64,000 nucleotides of DNA, taken from contig NC_007951.1 of the NCBI RefSeq assembly GCF_000013645.1, forward strand, positions 3,410,001-3,474,000, written 5' to 3'. Numbering within the stretch: the stretch's first letter is position 1; every line of letters starts with the position of its first letter. The notes below the pieces were generated by a model that saw only the letters and a list, made by a program, of their open reading frames with translations, searched no databases and was not told where the DNA came from. Shown here one piece after another: positions 48,430 through 57,703 of this stretch. The DNA is from Paraburkholderia xenovorans LB400. Lineage in GTDB: Bacteria; Pseudomonadota; Gammaproteobacteria; Burkholderiales; Burkholderiaceae. Position numbers and translations under genes: made by a program.

Positions 48430-50472
48430 ATGGATCATTCCAGCACATCCAGCGCAATCATGTCCGCCCCGGCCCCGGCGGCCAGCCGCTTCGCGCCGGG
48501 CCGCAGCCGCGACATCGTCTGCCTCGGCCGGCTCGCCGTGGATCTGTACGCGCAGCAGGTCGGCGCGCGGCTCGAAGACGTGTCGAGCTTCGCGAAGTAT
48601 CTCGGCGGATCGTCGGCGAATATCGCGTTCGGCTGCGCGCGGCTCGGTCTCGCGTCGTCGATGCTGGCGCGCGTCGGCAACGATCACATGGGCCGCTTTC
48701 TCACCGAGACGCTCACCAAAGAGGGCTGCGACGTCAGCCACGTGCGCATCGACCGGGAACGCCTGACCGCCCTCGTGCTGCTCGGCCTGAAAGACCGCGA
48801 CACGTTCCCGCTGATCTTCTACCGCGAGAACTGCGCGGACATGGCAGTCGATGAAGCGGATTTCGACGAGGCCTTCATTGCATCGTCGAAAGCGCTGCTG
48901 ATTACCGGCACGCACTTTTCCACCGAGCAGGTGAACCGCACGAGCCGCCGCGCGCTCGATTACGCACGCCGCAACCAGGTGCGCACCGTGCTCGATATCG
49001 ACTATCGCCCGGTGCTTTGGGGTCTTACCGGCAAAGCGGACGGTGAAACGCGCTTCGTGGCGAGCGAAGGCGTCACCGCGCACTTGCAGCGCATTCTGCC
49101 GCTGTTCGATCTGGTGATCGGCACCGAGGAGGAATTCCGCATTGCCGGCGGCAAGACCGAACTGGTCGATGCGCTCGCGATGGTGCGCGCCGTCACGCCG
49201 GCCACGCTCGTGCTCAAGCGCGGGCCGCTGGGCTGCCAGATCATCGACGGCCAGGTGCCCGCCTCGCTCGACAATGTGCCGATTCACGGCGGCGTGGAAG
49301 TGGAAGTGCTGAACGTGCTCGGTGCGGGCGACGCATTTGCTTCCGGCTTTCTCTCCGGATGGTTGCGCGATCAACCGCTCGAAGCCTGCGCGCGCGCGGC
49401 GAACGCGAGCGGCGCGCTGGTCGTCTCGCGGCACGGCTGCGCGCCCGCCATGCCGACGCCCGCCGAACTCGACTACTTCCTGCGCGAAGCGAAAGCCGAT
49501 CCGCAGCGCATGCGCCGCCCGGATCGGGACGCGGCACTCGCGCGGCTGCATCGCGTCTCGCCGGCCCGCAAACAGTGGGACGAAGTGCTCGGTTTCGCCT
49601 TCGACCACCGCAACCAGTTCTTCGAACTCGCGCAGCAGACCGGCGCCGACGAAGCGCGCATAGCGCGCCTGAAAGGCCTGTTCGTCGAAGCCGTCGCGCA
49701 AACCGAGAGCGCGTTGGGTCTGCAAAACCGCATCGGCGTGCTGATCGACGACCGTTACGGCCAGGACGCGCTGAACGCGGCCACTGGCCGTGGCTGGTGG
49801 ATCGGCCGGCCGGTGGAGTTGCCGGGTTCGGTGCCGCTCGTGTTCGATCATGGCCGTTCGATCGGCACCACGCTGATCCCGTGGCCGCAGGAGCATATCG
49901 CCAAGTGTCTCGTGCAGTTTCATCCCGACGAACCCATCGAACAGCGCCTCGAACAGGAAGCGCAGTTGCGCGCGCTCTACGACGCGACGCAAGCGAGCGG
50001 CCACGAGCTGCTGCTCGAAGTGATTCCGCCGAAACATGCGCATTTGCCGCAAGCACCGGACGTTGTGTACCGCGCGTTGAAGCGCCTGTACAACATCGGC
50101 ATCTACCCCGAATGGTGGAAGCTCGAACCAATGGACGCCGCGCAATGGCGCAGCGTCGACGCGCTGATCGCGGAGCGCGACCCCTATTGCCGGGGCGTGG
50201 TCCTGCTCGGTTTGTCGGCGGGCGTCGAACAGTTGAACGAAGGTTTCCGCGCGGCCGCGCAATCGGCGACATGCCGCGGCTTCACGGTCGGGCGCACCAT
50301 CTTCCATGAGCCAAGTCATGCATGGCTCGCCGGAGAAATCGGCGACGACGAACTGATCGCGCGCGTGCGCCGCACCTTCGAAACATTGATCGCTTCGTGG
50401 CGTGCAACGCGTGGCGCGGGCGCCGCGCAACCCGGCACGCCGAACCCTGTCCATCAGGAGCAAGCCGCATGA
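48430..50472 (+). CDS. iolC: Bifunctional 5-dehydro-2-deoxygluconokinase / DUF2090 aldolase-like fusion
   Basis: A 680-residue fusion. Residues 28-340 are a PfkB-type sugar kinase (GGSSANIAFGCARLG near 59-73; catalytic base Asp301 in GAGDAF) that phosphorylates 2-deoxy-5-keto-gluconate. Residues about 360-680 are a DUF2090 domain related to class I aldolases (FDHRNQFFEL start, VLIDDRYGQDALN, then YPEWWKLE with Lys564 a candidate Schiff-base residue). The second half likely replaces IolJ by cleaving the phosphorylated product to malonate semialdehyde and DHAP. This fusion is common in proteobacteria. ATG 48430; overlaps iolD by ATGA. Confidence 0.92.
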   Translation: MDHSSTSSAIMSAPAPAASRFAPGRSRDIVCLGRLAVDLYAQQVGARLEDVSSFAKYLGGSSANIAFGCARLGLASSMLARVGNDHMGRFLTETLTKEGCDVSHVRIDRERLTALVLLGLKDRDTFPLIFYRENCADMAVDEADFDEAFIASSKALLITGTHFSTEQVNRTSRRALDYARRNQVRTVLDIDYRPVLWGLTGKADGETRFVASEGVTAHLQRILPLFDLVIGTEEEFRIAGGKTELVDALAMVRAVTPATLVLKRGPLGCQIIDGQVPASLDNVPIHGGVEVEVLNVLGAGDAFASGFLSGWLRDQPLEACARAANASGALVVSRHGCAPAMPTPAELDYFLREAKADPQRMRRPDRDAALARLHRVSPARKQWDEVLGFAFDHRNQFFELAQQTGADEARIARLKGLFVEAVAQTESALGLQNRIGVLIDDRYGQDALNAATGRGWWIGRPVELPGSVPLVFDHGRSIGTTLIPWPQEHIAKCLVQFHPDEPIEQRLEQEAQLRALYDATQASGHELLLEVIPPKHAHLPQAPDVVYRALKRLYNIGIYPEWWKLEPMDAAQWRSVDALIAERDPYCRGVVLLGLSAGVEQLNEGFRAAAQSATCRGFTVGRTIFHEPSHAWLAGEIGDDELIARVRRTFETLIASWRATRGAGAAQPGTPNPVHQEQAA

Positions 50473-52448
50473 ATCAGCGCGTATTGCATCATGACGCGGC
50501 GTCCGCCAACGACGCCAGCAACGCCCGTGTGGGCGCGGGCTCCGGCGGCACGGTGCGCCTGACGTCCGCGCAGGCGCTGGTCCGCTATCTCGCCGCGCAA
50601 CAGGTCGCAACCGGGGACGGCCACGGCACCGAGCCGCTGTTCGGCGGCGTGTTCGCCATCTTCGGCCACGGCAACGTGGCGGGGATCGGTGAGGCGCTGT
50701 ATCAGCACCGCGACGAACTGCCGACCCTGCGAGCCCACAACGAACAGGCGATGGCGCACAGCGCGATCGCCTACGCGAAAGCGCATTTCCGCCGCCGCAT
50801 GATGGCCGTCACGACGTCGATCGGACCGGGCGCTACCAACCTCGTCACTGCGGCGGCGCTCGCGCACGTGAACCGTTTGCCGGTGCTGCTGCTGCCCGGC
50901 GACATCTTCGTTTCGCGCGCGCCGGATCCGGTATTGCAGCAGGTCGAGGACTTCCACGACGGCGGCGTGTCCGCCAACGACGCGCTCAAACCGGTGTCGC
51001 GCTACTTCGACCGCATCGTGCATCCGGCGCAATTGCTCAGCGCGCTGCCGCGCGCCGTGCGCGTGCTGACCGACGCCGCCTTGTGCGGTCCCGTGACGCT
51101 CGCGTTGCCGCAAGACGTGCAGGCGCAGGCATGGGATTTCCCGCTCGACTTCTTCAAGCCGCGCGTCGTCACGTTTTATGCACCCGCGCCGCGCGCCGAT
51201 GAAATCGAGGCCGCCTTTGCGCGCTTGCGCCAGGCCAAACGGCCGTTGATCGTCGCGGGCGGCGGCGTGCTCTACGGCCACGCCACCGACGCCCTGCACC
51301 GTTTCGCGACCACGCACGGCGTGCCGGTCGCGGAGACGCAGGCCGGCAAAGGCTCGCTCGCCTGGAACGATCCGTTGAACGTGGGCGCGCTGGGCGTGAC
51401 GGGCTCGCCCGCTGCGAACGCGCTTGCGCACGACGCCGATTGCGTGCTGGCCATCGGCACCCGCCTGCAGGACTTCACTACCGGCTCGAACACGTTGTTC
51501 ACGCAAGCCGGGGTGATCGCGATCAATGCCAATGCGTTCGACGGTCTCAAGCATCGCGCGCTGGTGGTCGAAGCCGACGCGCGGCTGGCGCTCGATGCCC
51601 TTGCCGAACCCCTGCAAGGCTGGCACGCGGAGCGCACGTGGACCGCGCGCGCGCACAAGCTCGCGGCGAGTTGGCGCGATACGGTGAGCACGCTTACCCA
51701 TGCGCCGCAACGCGATACCGTGCTGCCTTACGAAGGCGATGTAATCGGCGCGATACAGCGGTCGAGCGTCAGTTCGCCGGCAAACGATATCGTCGTGTGC
51801 GCGGCCGGCACGCTGCCCGCCGAGTTGCACAAACTCTGGCGCGCCGGCAAACCGGGCGCGTATCACGTCGAGTACGGCTATTCGTGCATGGGCTACGAGA
51901 TTGCCGGCGGCCTTGGCGTGAAGCTCGCCCGCCCCGCGCGCGAAGTGATCGTGATGGTCGGCGACGGCAGCTATCTGATGATGAACAGCGAGATCGCGAC
52001 TTCGGTGATGATCGGCGCGAAGCTGATCGTGGTGGTGCTCGACAATCGCGGCTATGGCTGCATCAACCGCTTGCAGCAGGCCTGCGGCGGCGCGCCGTTC
52101 AACAACCTGCTCGAAGACTGCAAGCAAGGCCCGCTCGGCGCGCCGACAATCGATTTCGCCGCGCATGCGCGTGCTCTCGGCGCGCAGGCCGAACACGTCG
52201 CGAATATCGCGGAACTCGATACGGCTTTGCAACGCGCCCGTGCGGCGGATCGCACTTACGTCATCAGCATCGATACCGACGCCGCGCGCACCACCGACGA
52301 CGGCGGCTGGTGGTGGGAAGTGGCCGTGCCGGAAGTCTCGGCGCGCCCCGCCGTACGTGACGCCCGTGCGAAATACGAATCGCAACTCGCGGCACGCGCC
52401 GAACCGGCCGGCGTGACGCGCAACACCGGCCCCACCGACAACGAATGA
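50469..52448 (+). CDS. iolD: 3D-(3,5/4)-trihydroxycyclohexane-1,2-dione acylhydrolase
   Basis: A 659-residue ThDP-dependent enzyme opening the diketo ring to 5-deoxyglucuronate. HNEQAMAHSAIAYAK holds the cofactor-activating Glu, TTSIGPGATNLVTAAALA follows, and the ThDP-Mg motif is GDGSYLMMNSE (GDG at 498-500) ending with DNRGYGCINRLQ. ATG 50469 overlaps the iolC stop. The first 30 residues are a variable tail. Confidence 0.95.
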   Translation: MNQRVLHHDAASANDASNARVGAGSGGTVRLTSAQALVRYLAAQQVATGDGHGTEPLFGGVFAIFGHGNVAGIGEALYQHRDELPTLRAHNEQAMAHSAIAYAKAHFRRRMMAVTTSIGPGATNLVTAAALAHVNRLPVLLLPGDIFVSRAPDPVLQQVEDFHDGGVSANDALKPVSRYFDRIVHPAQLLSALPRAVRVLTDAALCGPVTLALPQDVQAQAWDFPLDFFKPRVVTFYAPAPRADEIEAAFARLRQAKRPLIVAGGGVLYGHATDALHRFATTHGVPVAETQAGKGSLAWNDPLNVGALGVTGSPAANALAHDADCVLAIGTRLQDFTTGSNTLFTQAGVIAINANAFDGLKHRALVVEADARLALDALAEPLQGWHAERTWTARAHKLAASWRDTVSTLTHAPQRDTVLPYEGDVIGAIQRSSVSSPANDIVVCAAGTLPAELHKLWRAGKPGAYHVEYGYSCMGYEIAGGLGVKLARPAREVIVMVGDGSYLMMNSEIATSVMIGAKLIVVVLDNRGYGCINRLQQACGGAPFNNLLEDCKQGPLGAPTIDFAAHARALGAQAEHVANIAELDTALQRARAADRTYVISIDTDAARTTDDGGWWWEVAVPEVSARPAVRDARAKYESQLAARAEPAGVTRNTGPTDNE

Positions 52449-52458
52449 GGACGCCCGC

Positions 52459-53385
52459 ATGACTGCTTTCGACGTACGTATCGGCATCAATCCGTTATCG
52501 TGGATGAACGACGATCTGCCTTCGCTCGGCGGCGAAACGCCGCTCGAGGTGGCGTTGACGGAAGGCCGCCAGATTGGCTATCAAGGCTTCGAACTCGGCA
52601 ACAAGTTTCCGCGCGAGCCGCAGGCATTGAAAGCGCTGCTCGCGCAGTACGATCTCGCGCTGGTATCGGGCTGGTATTCCGGGCGGCTCGCGCGGCGCAG
52701 CGTGGAAGAAGAAATCGCCGCTGTCGGCCCACACCTGGAGCTGCTCGCGCAGAACGGCGCGACAGCGATGGTGTATGGCGAAGTCGCCGATTCGATTCAG
52801 GGCGCAGCGCAGCCGCTTTATCAACGGCCGCGTTTTTTCAGCGACGCGCAATGGGCCGCCTATGCGGCGCGCGTGGACGAATTCGCGCGCTATACGCTGA
52901 GCCGCGGCGTGCGGCTCGCGTACCATCATCACATGGGCGCTTATGTCGAGACACCGGCCGATGTCGATCAACTGATGTCACGCACCGGCGAGGCCGTCGG
53001 CCTGCTGTTCGACGCGGGACACATCACGTTTGCCGGCGGCGATCCGCTCGCCGTGCTCGACAAACATATCGGGCGGGTTTGCCACGTGCACTGCAAGGAC
53101 GTGCGCCCCGCTGTGATGAAGCTCGCGCGCAATCGCAACTGGAGTTTTCTCGACGCAGTCATCGCCGGCGCCTTCACAGTGCCCGGAGACGGCGCTGTCA
53201 ATTTCGCGGCGATCATCGAACGATTGAAGCGCCACGGTTATCGCGGCTGGCTGGTGGTGGAAGCCGAACAGGACCCGGTCGTGGCGCCTTCGTTCGAGTA
53301 TGCACAGAAAGGCTACCAGACGTTGCGCGCGCTGGTGGATGCGCCGCTCGACGCGGCTGACAGGAGCAGGCAGGAGGCAGCATGA
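52459..53385 (+). CDS. iolE: Myo-inosose-2 dehydratase
   Basis: A 308-residue xylose-isomerase-like TIM-barrel enzyme removing water from 2-keto-myo-inositol to give the trihydroxycyclohexane-dione. GINPLSWMNDDLPSLGG is the IolE N-terminus; YHHHMGAYVET, LLFDAGHITFAGGDP and HVHCKDVRP carry probable metal ligands; LVVEAEQDP ends the barrel. ATG 52459, 10 bases after iolD; overlaps iolB by ATGA. Confidence 0.95.
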   Translation: MTAFDVRIGINPLSWMNDDLPSLGGETPLEVALTEGRQIGYQGFELGNKFPREPQALKALLAQYDLALVSGWYSGRLARRSVEEEIAAVGPHLELLAQNGATAMVYGEVADSIQGAAQPLYQRPRFFSDAQWAAYAARVDEFARYTLSRGVRLAYHHHMGAYVETPADVDQLMSRTGEAVGLLFDAGHITFAGGDPLAVLDKHIGRVCHVHCKDVRPAVMKLARNRNWSFLDAVIAGAFTVPGDGAVNFAAIIERLKRHGYRGWLVVEAEQDPVVAPSFEYAQKGYQTLRALVDAPLDAADRSRQEAA

Positions 53386-54182
53386 GCTTATTGGTGAAGG
53401 CGCAGCGCGAAGGCCAGACAATCGCGCGAGTGACACCGGCGTCGGCATGCTGGCGGTATGTGGGATTTGCCGCTTACCGCCTCGGTACGGCCGAGGTCGT
53501 GCACGTGCACGAACCCTCGCGTGAAGTGTGTATCGTCGTGCTCACCGGCACGGTGGATATCGAAACCGCGGACACCACGTGGCGTTCGCTCGGTTCGCGC
53601 GACAGCGTGTTCGAAGACGCCGCGCCGTACGCGGTGTATCTGCCGCCGAACGTTCGGGCGACGGTTCGCGCCTGTCGTGATGCCGAGATCGGCGTGGCGA
53701 GCGCACCAGCGAGAGGCGGGTATCCCGCGAGACTGATCGAGCCCGCTTCGATGAAACGCTCCACACGCGGCAAAGGCCTGAATACGCGATACGTATGCGA
53801 TATTCTTCCGCAAACCGAACCAGCCGAGTCGCTGCTGGTGGTCGAGGTCCGAACGCCCGGCGGCCACGCTTCGAGCTACCCGCCGCATAAGCATGACACC
53901 GACAACGTCCCGCAGGAAAGCTCGCTCGAAGAGACTTACTATCACCGGCTCGATCCGCCGCAAGGGTTTGCGTTTCAGCGCGTGTACACGGATATGCGCG
54001 ACATCGACGAGTCGATGGCCGTGGAAGATCATGACGTCGTCATGGTGCCGCGTGGGTATCACCCGGTGGTCGTGCCGTACGGTTACGACTCGTACTATCT
54101 GAACGTGATGGCCGGCGGCAAGCGGGTCTGGCATTTCCGCAACGATCCGGCGCATGAGTGGATCATCAATAAGGACGCTTGA
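53382..54182 (+). CDS. iolB: 5-deoxyglucuronate isomerase
   Basis: A 266-residue bicupin converting 5-deoxyglucuronate to 2-deoxy-5-keto-gluconate. VEVRTPGGHASSYPPHKHD contains the metal-binding His cluster; EETYYHRLDPPQGFAFQRVYTD and VPRGYHPVVVPYGYDSYYLNVMAG are IolB hallmarks. ATG 53382 overlaps iolE. Last gene of the operon. Confidence 0.95.
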   Translation: MSLLVKAQREGQTIARVTPASACWRYVGFAAYRLGTAEVVHVHEPSREVCIVVLTGTVDIETADTTWRSLGSRDSVFEDAAPYAVYLPPNVRATVRACRDAEIGVASAPARGGYPARLIEPASMKRSTRGKGLNTRYVCDILPQTEPAESLLVVEVRTPGGHASSYPPHKHDTDNVPQESSLEETYYHRLDPPQGFAFQRVYTDMRDIDESMAVEDHDVVMVPRGYHPVVVPYGYDSYYLNVMAGGKRVWHFRNDPAHEWIINKDA

Positions 54183-54190
54183 ATTCAAGG

Positions 54191-54223
54191 CCTGCGCGAT
54201 ATATCGACATGGCATCGCGCGGG
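54191..54223. terminator. Hairpin between convergent iolB and the lipoprotein gene
   Basis: CCTGCGCGAT (54191-54200) pairs with ATCGCGCGGG (54214-54223) with one wobble, 13-base loop, no T-tract. It is the only structure in the 57-base convergent gap. Confidence 0.45.
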
Positions 54224-54239
54224 CTTCAAACAGGCCGCG

Positions 54240-56621
54240 CTACTTCCTGACGGCCAGATCGACATTCAGGCCGCCGTCCTCGCCCATTCTCACCGTTCCC
54301 TTCGACACGTCCTTGCGATAAGCGTACAGATCGAACTTCATCACGCCGGGATTCGAACTGTCCTTGATGAACGTGCGCGTGTTCGTCACCAGCGAATTGA
54401 ACATCTTCACGTCGCCGGACTCGATCCACACGAAGCTCCTGCCCGCGCCCGAAGGCGGCCTCGCGGCGGCGATGTTGCCGTCGCGCTTGAACTTCAGCAC
54501 GAGACCTTCGTCCGTGACGGTCGCGCTCGCGAGACGCCCTTGCAGAACCGGCGGCGGAAACACCGTGTACTGATCGAACACCAGCTCGTTGCCCTTTAGC
54601 GCGACACCCTTGCGCGTGAACGGCGTAAGCGAAGCGAGCGGAATATCCAGCGCGCGCAGCAGGCCGGCCTGCGGCACGCCCAGCACTTTTACGGAAGCCG
54701 GTTCATACACGAGATGCCGCTCGTCTTTGGCGACGATCGTGCCGCTCATCGTGGTGGGTAGCCACACGCCGGGAAAGTGATTCCACAGCTTGATGCCGCC
54801 CGTCACTTCGAGCTTGCCATCCACCGGCTTCAACTGAAGATCGTTCAGCGAGCGCGGCTCGTAATCGAGCAGATAGTCGTTGAAAAGCGCGGCCATTGCG
54901 GGCCACGGCTCCACGACCTCGCCGCCGATGATATGGATATCGTACTGATCGGGATCGTCCAGATCGACCGGTTGCCCCGGCTTTTTCGGCACCATCTGCG
55001 CATCGAGCGAACGCACGTGAAAACCGATGCGCCCCGCCACGTAGAAGTCGACGTTCTCGACGTGAATCAGCGGCGCGGGGCCCGGAGAATGGCGTTCGTC
55101 GCTGAACGCTGAACCGGGGGTCGACATGCGTCGCCCGGAAAACGCCGCGCGCGTGCCGACCGGAATCGCGCGTGCCGCCGACGCGGTTTGCACGGACTGC
55201 GGCACGCGTTGCCACACGAGCCGCGCCTGCGCGAGCGCGGCCTGCTGGGCGCGAATGAAGCTGTCGTTAAAGCGCGCGCTTGCACTGCCGGTTTGCAGCG
55301 GCGAGTCTTTGTCTTTGTCCTTGTCCGCGCTGGCTAGCGTCGTATATGACGGCAGATGCACGTCCAGCGCACCCGCTTCGTCGAAGGTGAAATAGCCGGC
55401 TGCCATCTGAGCGCGGTAGTGGTACAGGTCCAGCACGAACGGCGCCTGGTTGTCGATCGGCGTGAGCGCCATGTCGATGTTCATCGGCATCGAACGCATG
55501 AATTTGACGTCGCCGCCTTGCACCAGCATGCCGCGCGCGGGCATCGTCGCGGGCCAGACGATGTTGGGCACGCTGCCGTCGTCGAGCGTGAAGCGCACGC
55601 CCGCCGCGCTCGTGCCGATCTGCGTGATCGTCATGTGCAATGCGGGCGGCGGCGTGAGTTTGGCCACCTGCATTACAACGTCGTCGCCGTCCAGACGCGC
55701 GATCGGCGTGTCCACTTTCAGCAGGTCGGCCATCTTCACGTGCGCGGCCTGCATCAGCCTGTCGGCGCCGACGCCGGCCACTTCGACATGATCCGCATGA
55801 AACACGAGCTCGGCGGCGTTGCGCATGGACAGCGATCCGCTCAGCACGATCGGCACCCATGTTTCGCGATGCATCTCGCCGGTAATGCGCAAGTTGCCGC
55901 CGTCCTGCGGCACGACGCGCATATTGCGCAGCGGCGAGCCCTGATACTGGAACAGGTAGCGGTTGAAGATCGCCGTGAGTTTGGCGCTGTCGAGCGTGAC
56001 CTGGCCGCGGTGGACGTTGATCGTCACGCTGGTCGGATCGTCGAAGACGATCGGCTGGCCGGGATGCGCCGGCGTCAGTGTCGCCGCCATGTCGTGAATC
56101 ATGAAGCCGATGTCGCCGGTCACGCGGAAGTCGACGTCGCGTGCGAACATCAGCGAACCATCGATGCCGGAATCGCGCAGCGTCAGCGGACGGCTGCGCT
56201 TTTCGGTCATGCCGCTCGCCGATGGCACGCGCGCCGCGATGCTTTGTTCGGCGGCCAGTTGTTTGGCCTTGGCGAGTTCGAGGGCGGGACGTGTGGAAGC
56301 TGGTTGGGCGGCGAGCGCGGGGGCCGGCGAGGCGTTGGCGTTGGCGTTGGCGTTGGCGTTCGCATTTGCCCGACTGTCGCCGCTGCTGACTTTGTCGCTC
56401 GCCGCGTCGCCTGCCCTGCCCGCCTCATTTGACGGCGCGGATGTCGCATCGCCGCCAGCCGAACTGGCATCGGCGCAGGCGCACATCAGCAACGCGGCCA
56501 TCAACAGCGCGGCGCCCACGCCGGTCCGCGAACGCCAGGCGCGCTTCTGCCTTGAATCTCGTGAATCCGGCGGCAGCGGCTCAAGCGCCGACACCTCGTT
56601 GAATGCGCGTGCGTCTCTCAT
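54240..56621 (-). CDS. Predicted lipoprotein with two tandem copies of an uncharacterised domain
   Basis: A 793-residue protein I cannot name. A hydrophobic stretch (about 35-48) ends in LLMCAC, a possible lipobox with Cys49. An Ala/Asn repeat lies at 85-97. Two homologous halves follow: about 158-430 and 521-790. Matching pairs include GQPIVFDDPTSVTINVHRG with GQPVDLDDPDQYDIHIIGG, and AIFNRYLFQYQGSPLRNM with ALFNDYLLDYEPRSLNDL. Beta-rich character suggests an envelope or lipid-facing fold. ATG 56621 has a perfect AGGAGGA site seven bases upstream. It is convergent with iolB. Confidence 0.85.
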   Translation of the reverse strand: MRDARAFNEVSALEPLPPDSRDSRQKRAWRSRTGVGAALLMAALLMCACADASSAGGDATSAPSNEAGRAGDAASDKVSSGDSRANANANANANANASPAPALAAQPASTRPALELAKAKQLAAEQSIAARVPSASGMTEKRSRPLTLRDSGIDGSLMFARDVDFRVTGDIGFMIHDMAATLTPAHPGQPIVFDDPTSVTINVHRGQVTLDSAKLTAIFNRYLFQYQGSPLRNMRVVPQDGGNLRITGEMHRETWVPIVLSGSLSMRNAAELVFHADHVEVAGVGADRLMQAAHVKMADLLKVDTPIARLDGDDVVMQVAKLTPPPALHMTITQIGTSAAGVRFTLDDGSVPNIVWPATMPARGMLVQGGDVKFMRSMPMNIDMALTPIDNQAPFVLDLYHYRAQMAAGYFTFDEAGALDVHLPSYTTLASADKDKDKDSPLQTGSASARFNDSFIRAQQAALAQARLVWQRVPQSVQTASAARAIPVGTRAAFSGRRMSTPGSAFSDERHSPGPAPLIHVENVDFYVAGRIGFHVRSLDAQMVPKKPGQPVDLDDPDQYDIHIIGGEVVEPWPAMAALFNDYLLDYEPRSLNDLQLKPVDGKLEVTGGIKLWNHFPGVWLPTTMSGTIVAKDERHLVYEPASVKVLGVPQAGLLRALDIPLASLTPFTRKGVALKGNELVFDQYTVFPPPVLQGRLASATVTDEGLVLKFKRDGNIAAARPPSGAGRSFVWIESGDVKMFNSLVTNTRTFIKDSSNPGVMKFDLYAYRKDVSKGTVRMGEDGGLNVDLAVRK
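56332..56361. repeat. Hexanucleotide microsatellite encoding (Ala-Asn)n
   Basis: Four exact GCGTTG units (56332-56355) plus a variant GCGTTC, in frame within the lipoprotein gene. Unit changes would add or remove Ala-Asn pairs without a frameshift. Confidence 0.85.
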
Positions 56622-56989
56622 GATGTCTCCTCCTGAAGCCGCGACGCATCTCTCGCGCGCCGGGCACGGCATGGTGAGTCGCGCATACGGGGGCTTTAAA
56701 CAGCAAGCCGCTGTCGCGCGTCTTCTACCCGATTGTCTTTATTTGTCAGCGCGCTGCCGACAAGATTTCTGGAGGACGCTCACCAAACGATCAAGCGTTT
56801 GAATCGCCGCGGCGGGTCGTTGGAAAGCCCGCGTGCATGCGGCCTGAGAGGTACGTCGGTGGATGGGATTCAAACGGCATCACCGATGCCATTCAAGCTC
56901 CGCGCGCACGATGCATTCAGCAGGACAGCAAAACGATCGTCCATCGCCATGCGGCACTGCAATAAAAACGCTGGTAATACGTGTGGCGC
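56622..56989. other. Intergenic region with a weak promoter candidate
   Basis: About 370 bases between the lipoprotein gene start and the livF stop. On the minus strand CTGACA (56749-56744), 16 bases, TAGAAG (56727-56722) could drive the lipoprotein gene. A small inverted repeat AAACG-N6-CGTTT is at 56785-56800. No gene supported. Confidence 0.35.
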
Positions 56990-57703
56990 TCAACCGACAC
57001 CGAGCCATTCCCGCATCACATCGGTCCGCTGCAGGAACGACGCGAGCGCGCCGTCGAACACGACTTCGCCATGCCCCATCACGGCGACGCGGCTGGCAAT
57101 ATCCTGTGCGATCACAAGGCGCTGTTCGATCAGCAGCATCGCCACGCCGCGATCGCGCAGCGTCCGCAAGCATCGGGAGACCTGCTCCATCACGAGACTC
57201 GCGAGCCCCTCGCCGGGTTCGTCGATGACAAGCAGATCGGGGTCGCCCAGCAGCGCCCGCGCGAGCGTCAGCATCTGCTGCTCGCCGCCCGAGAGCGCGC
57301 CGGCACGCGTGCGCCTGCGCTCGCGCAGCACGGGGAACAGCGTGTAGGCGTCGTCGAAGGTGAAACGCGGCGCGCGGCCGCGATCACCAGGCGCGACACC
57401 GAGTTGCAGATTCTCGTGGACGCTCAGCGCGGGAAACACATCGCGATGTTCCGGCACATAGCCGATCCCGAGACGCGCGATCTCGAAGGTGCGCAGACCG
57501 CCGAGCGCGCGGCCCGCGAAACGCAGTTCACCTTCGCTGCGCACGAGGCCCATGATCGCGCGCGCAAGCGTGGAGCGGCCCGAGCCGTTGCGGCCGACCA
57601 GCGCCAGCACCTCGCCCGCCTCGATGCCCAGCGTGACGCCGTGCAGCGCCTGGCTCGCGCCGTACCACGCGTTCAACCCGCGAATGTCGAGCAGGGCGCT
57701 CAT
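56990..57703 (-). CDS. livF: Branched-chain amino acid-type ABC transporter ATPase (LivF)
   Basis: A 237-residue ATPase. Walker A VGRNGSGRST (Arg replaces the usual Lys in GxGKST); signature ALSGGEQQMLTLARAL; Walker B LLVIDEPGEGLA. The Arg in the P-loop is unusual and could impair ATP hydrolysis. ATG 57703 overlaps the livG stop by ATGA. Last gene of the transporter operon. Substrates of Liv-type systems include branched amino acids, amides, urea and aromatics, so leucine is not assured. Confidence 0.9.
   Translation of the reverse strand: MSALLDIRGLNAWYGASQALHGVTLGIEAGEVLALVGRNGSGRSTLARAIMGLVRSEGELRFAGRALGGLRTFEIARLGIGYVPEHRDVFPALSVHENLQLGVAPGDRGRAPRFTFDDAYTLFPVLRERRRTRAGALSGGEQQMLTLARALLGDPDLLVIDEPGEGLASLVMEQVSRCLRTLRDRGVAMLLIEQRLVIAQDIASRVAVMGHGEVVFDGALASFLQRTDVMREWLGVG

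Noticed and set aside
48418..50610. 730-codon open frame antisense to iolC
   Set aside because: Shadow of iolC codon bias; composition typical of antisense frames, no motif.
50454..52490. 678-codon open frame antisense to iolD
   Set aside because: Same reason; spans exactly the iolD gene.
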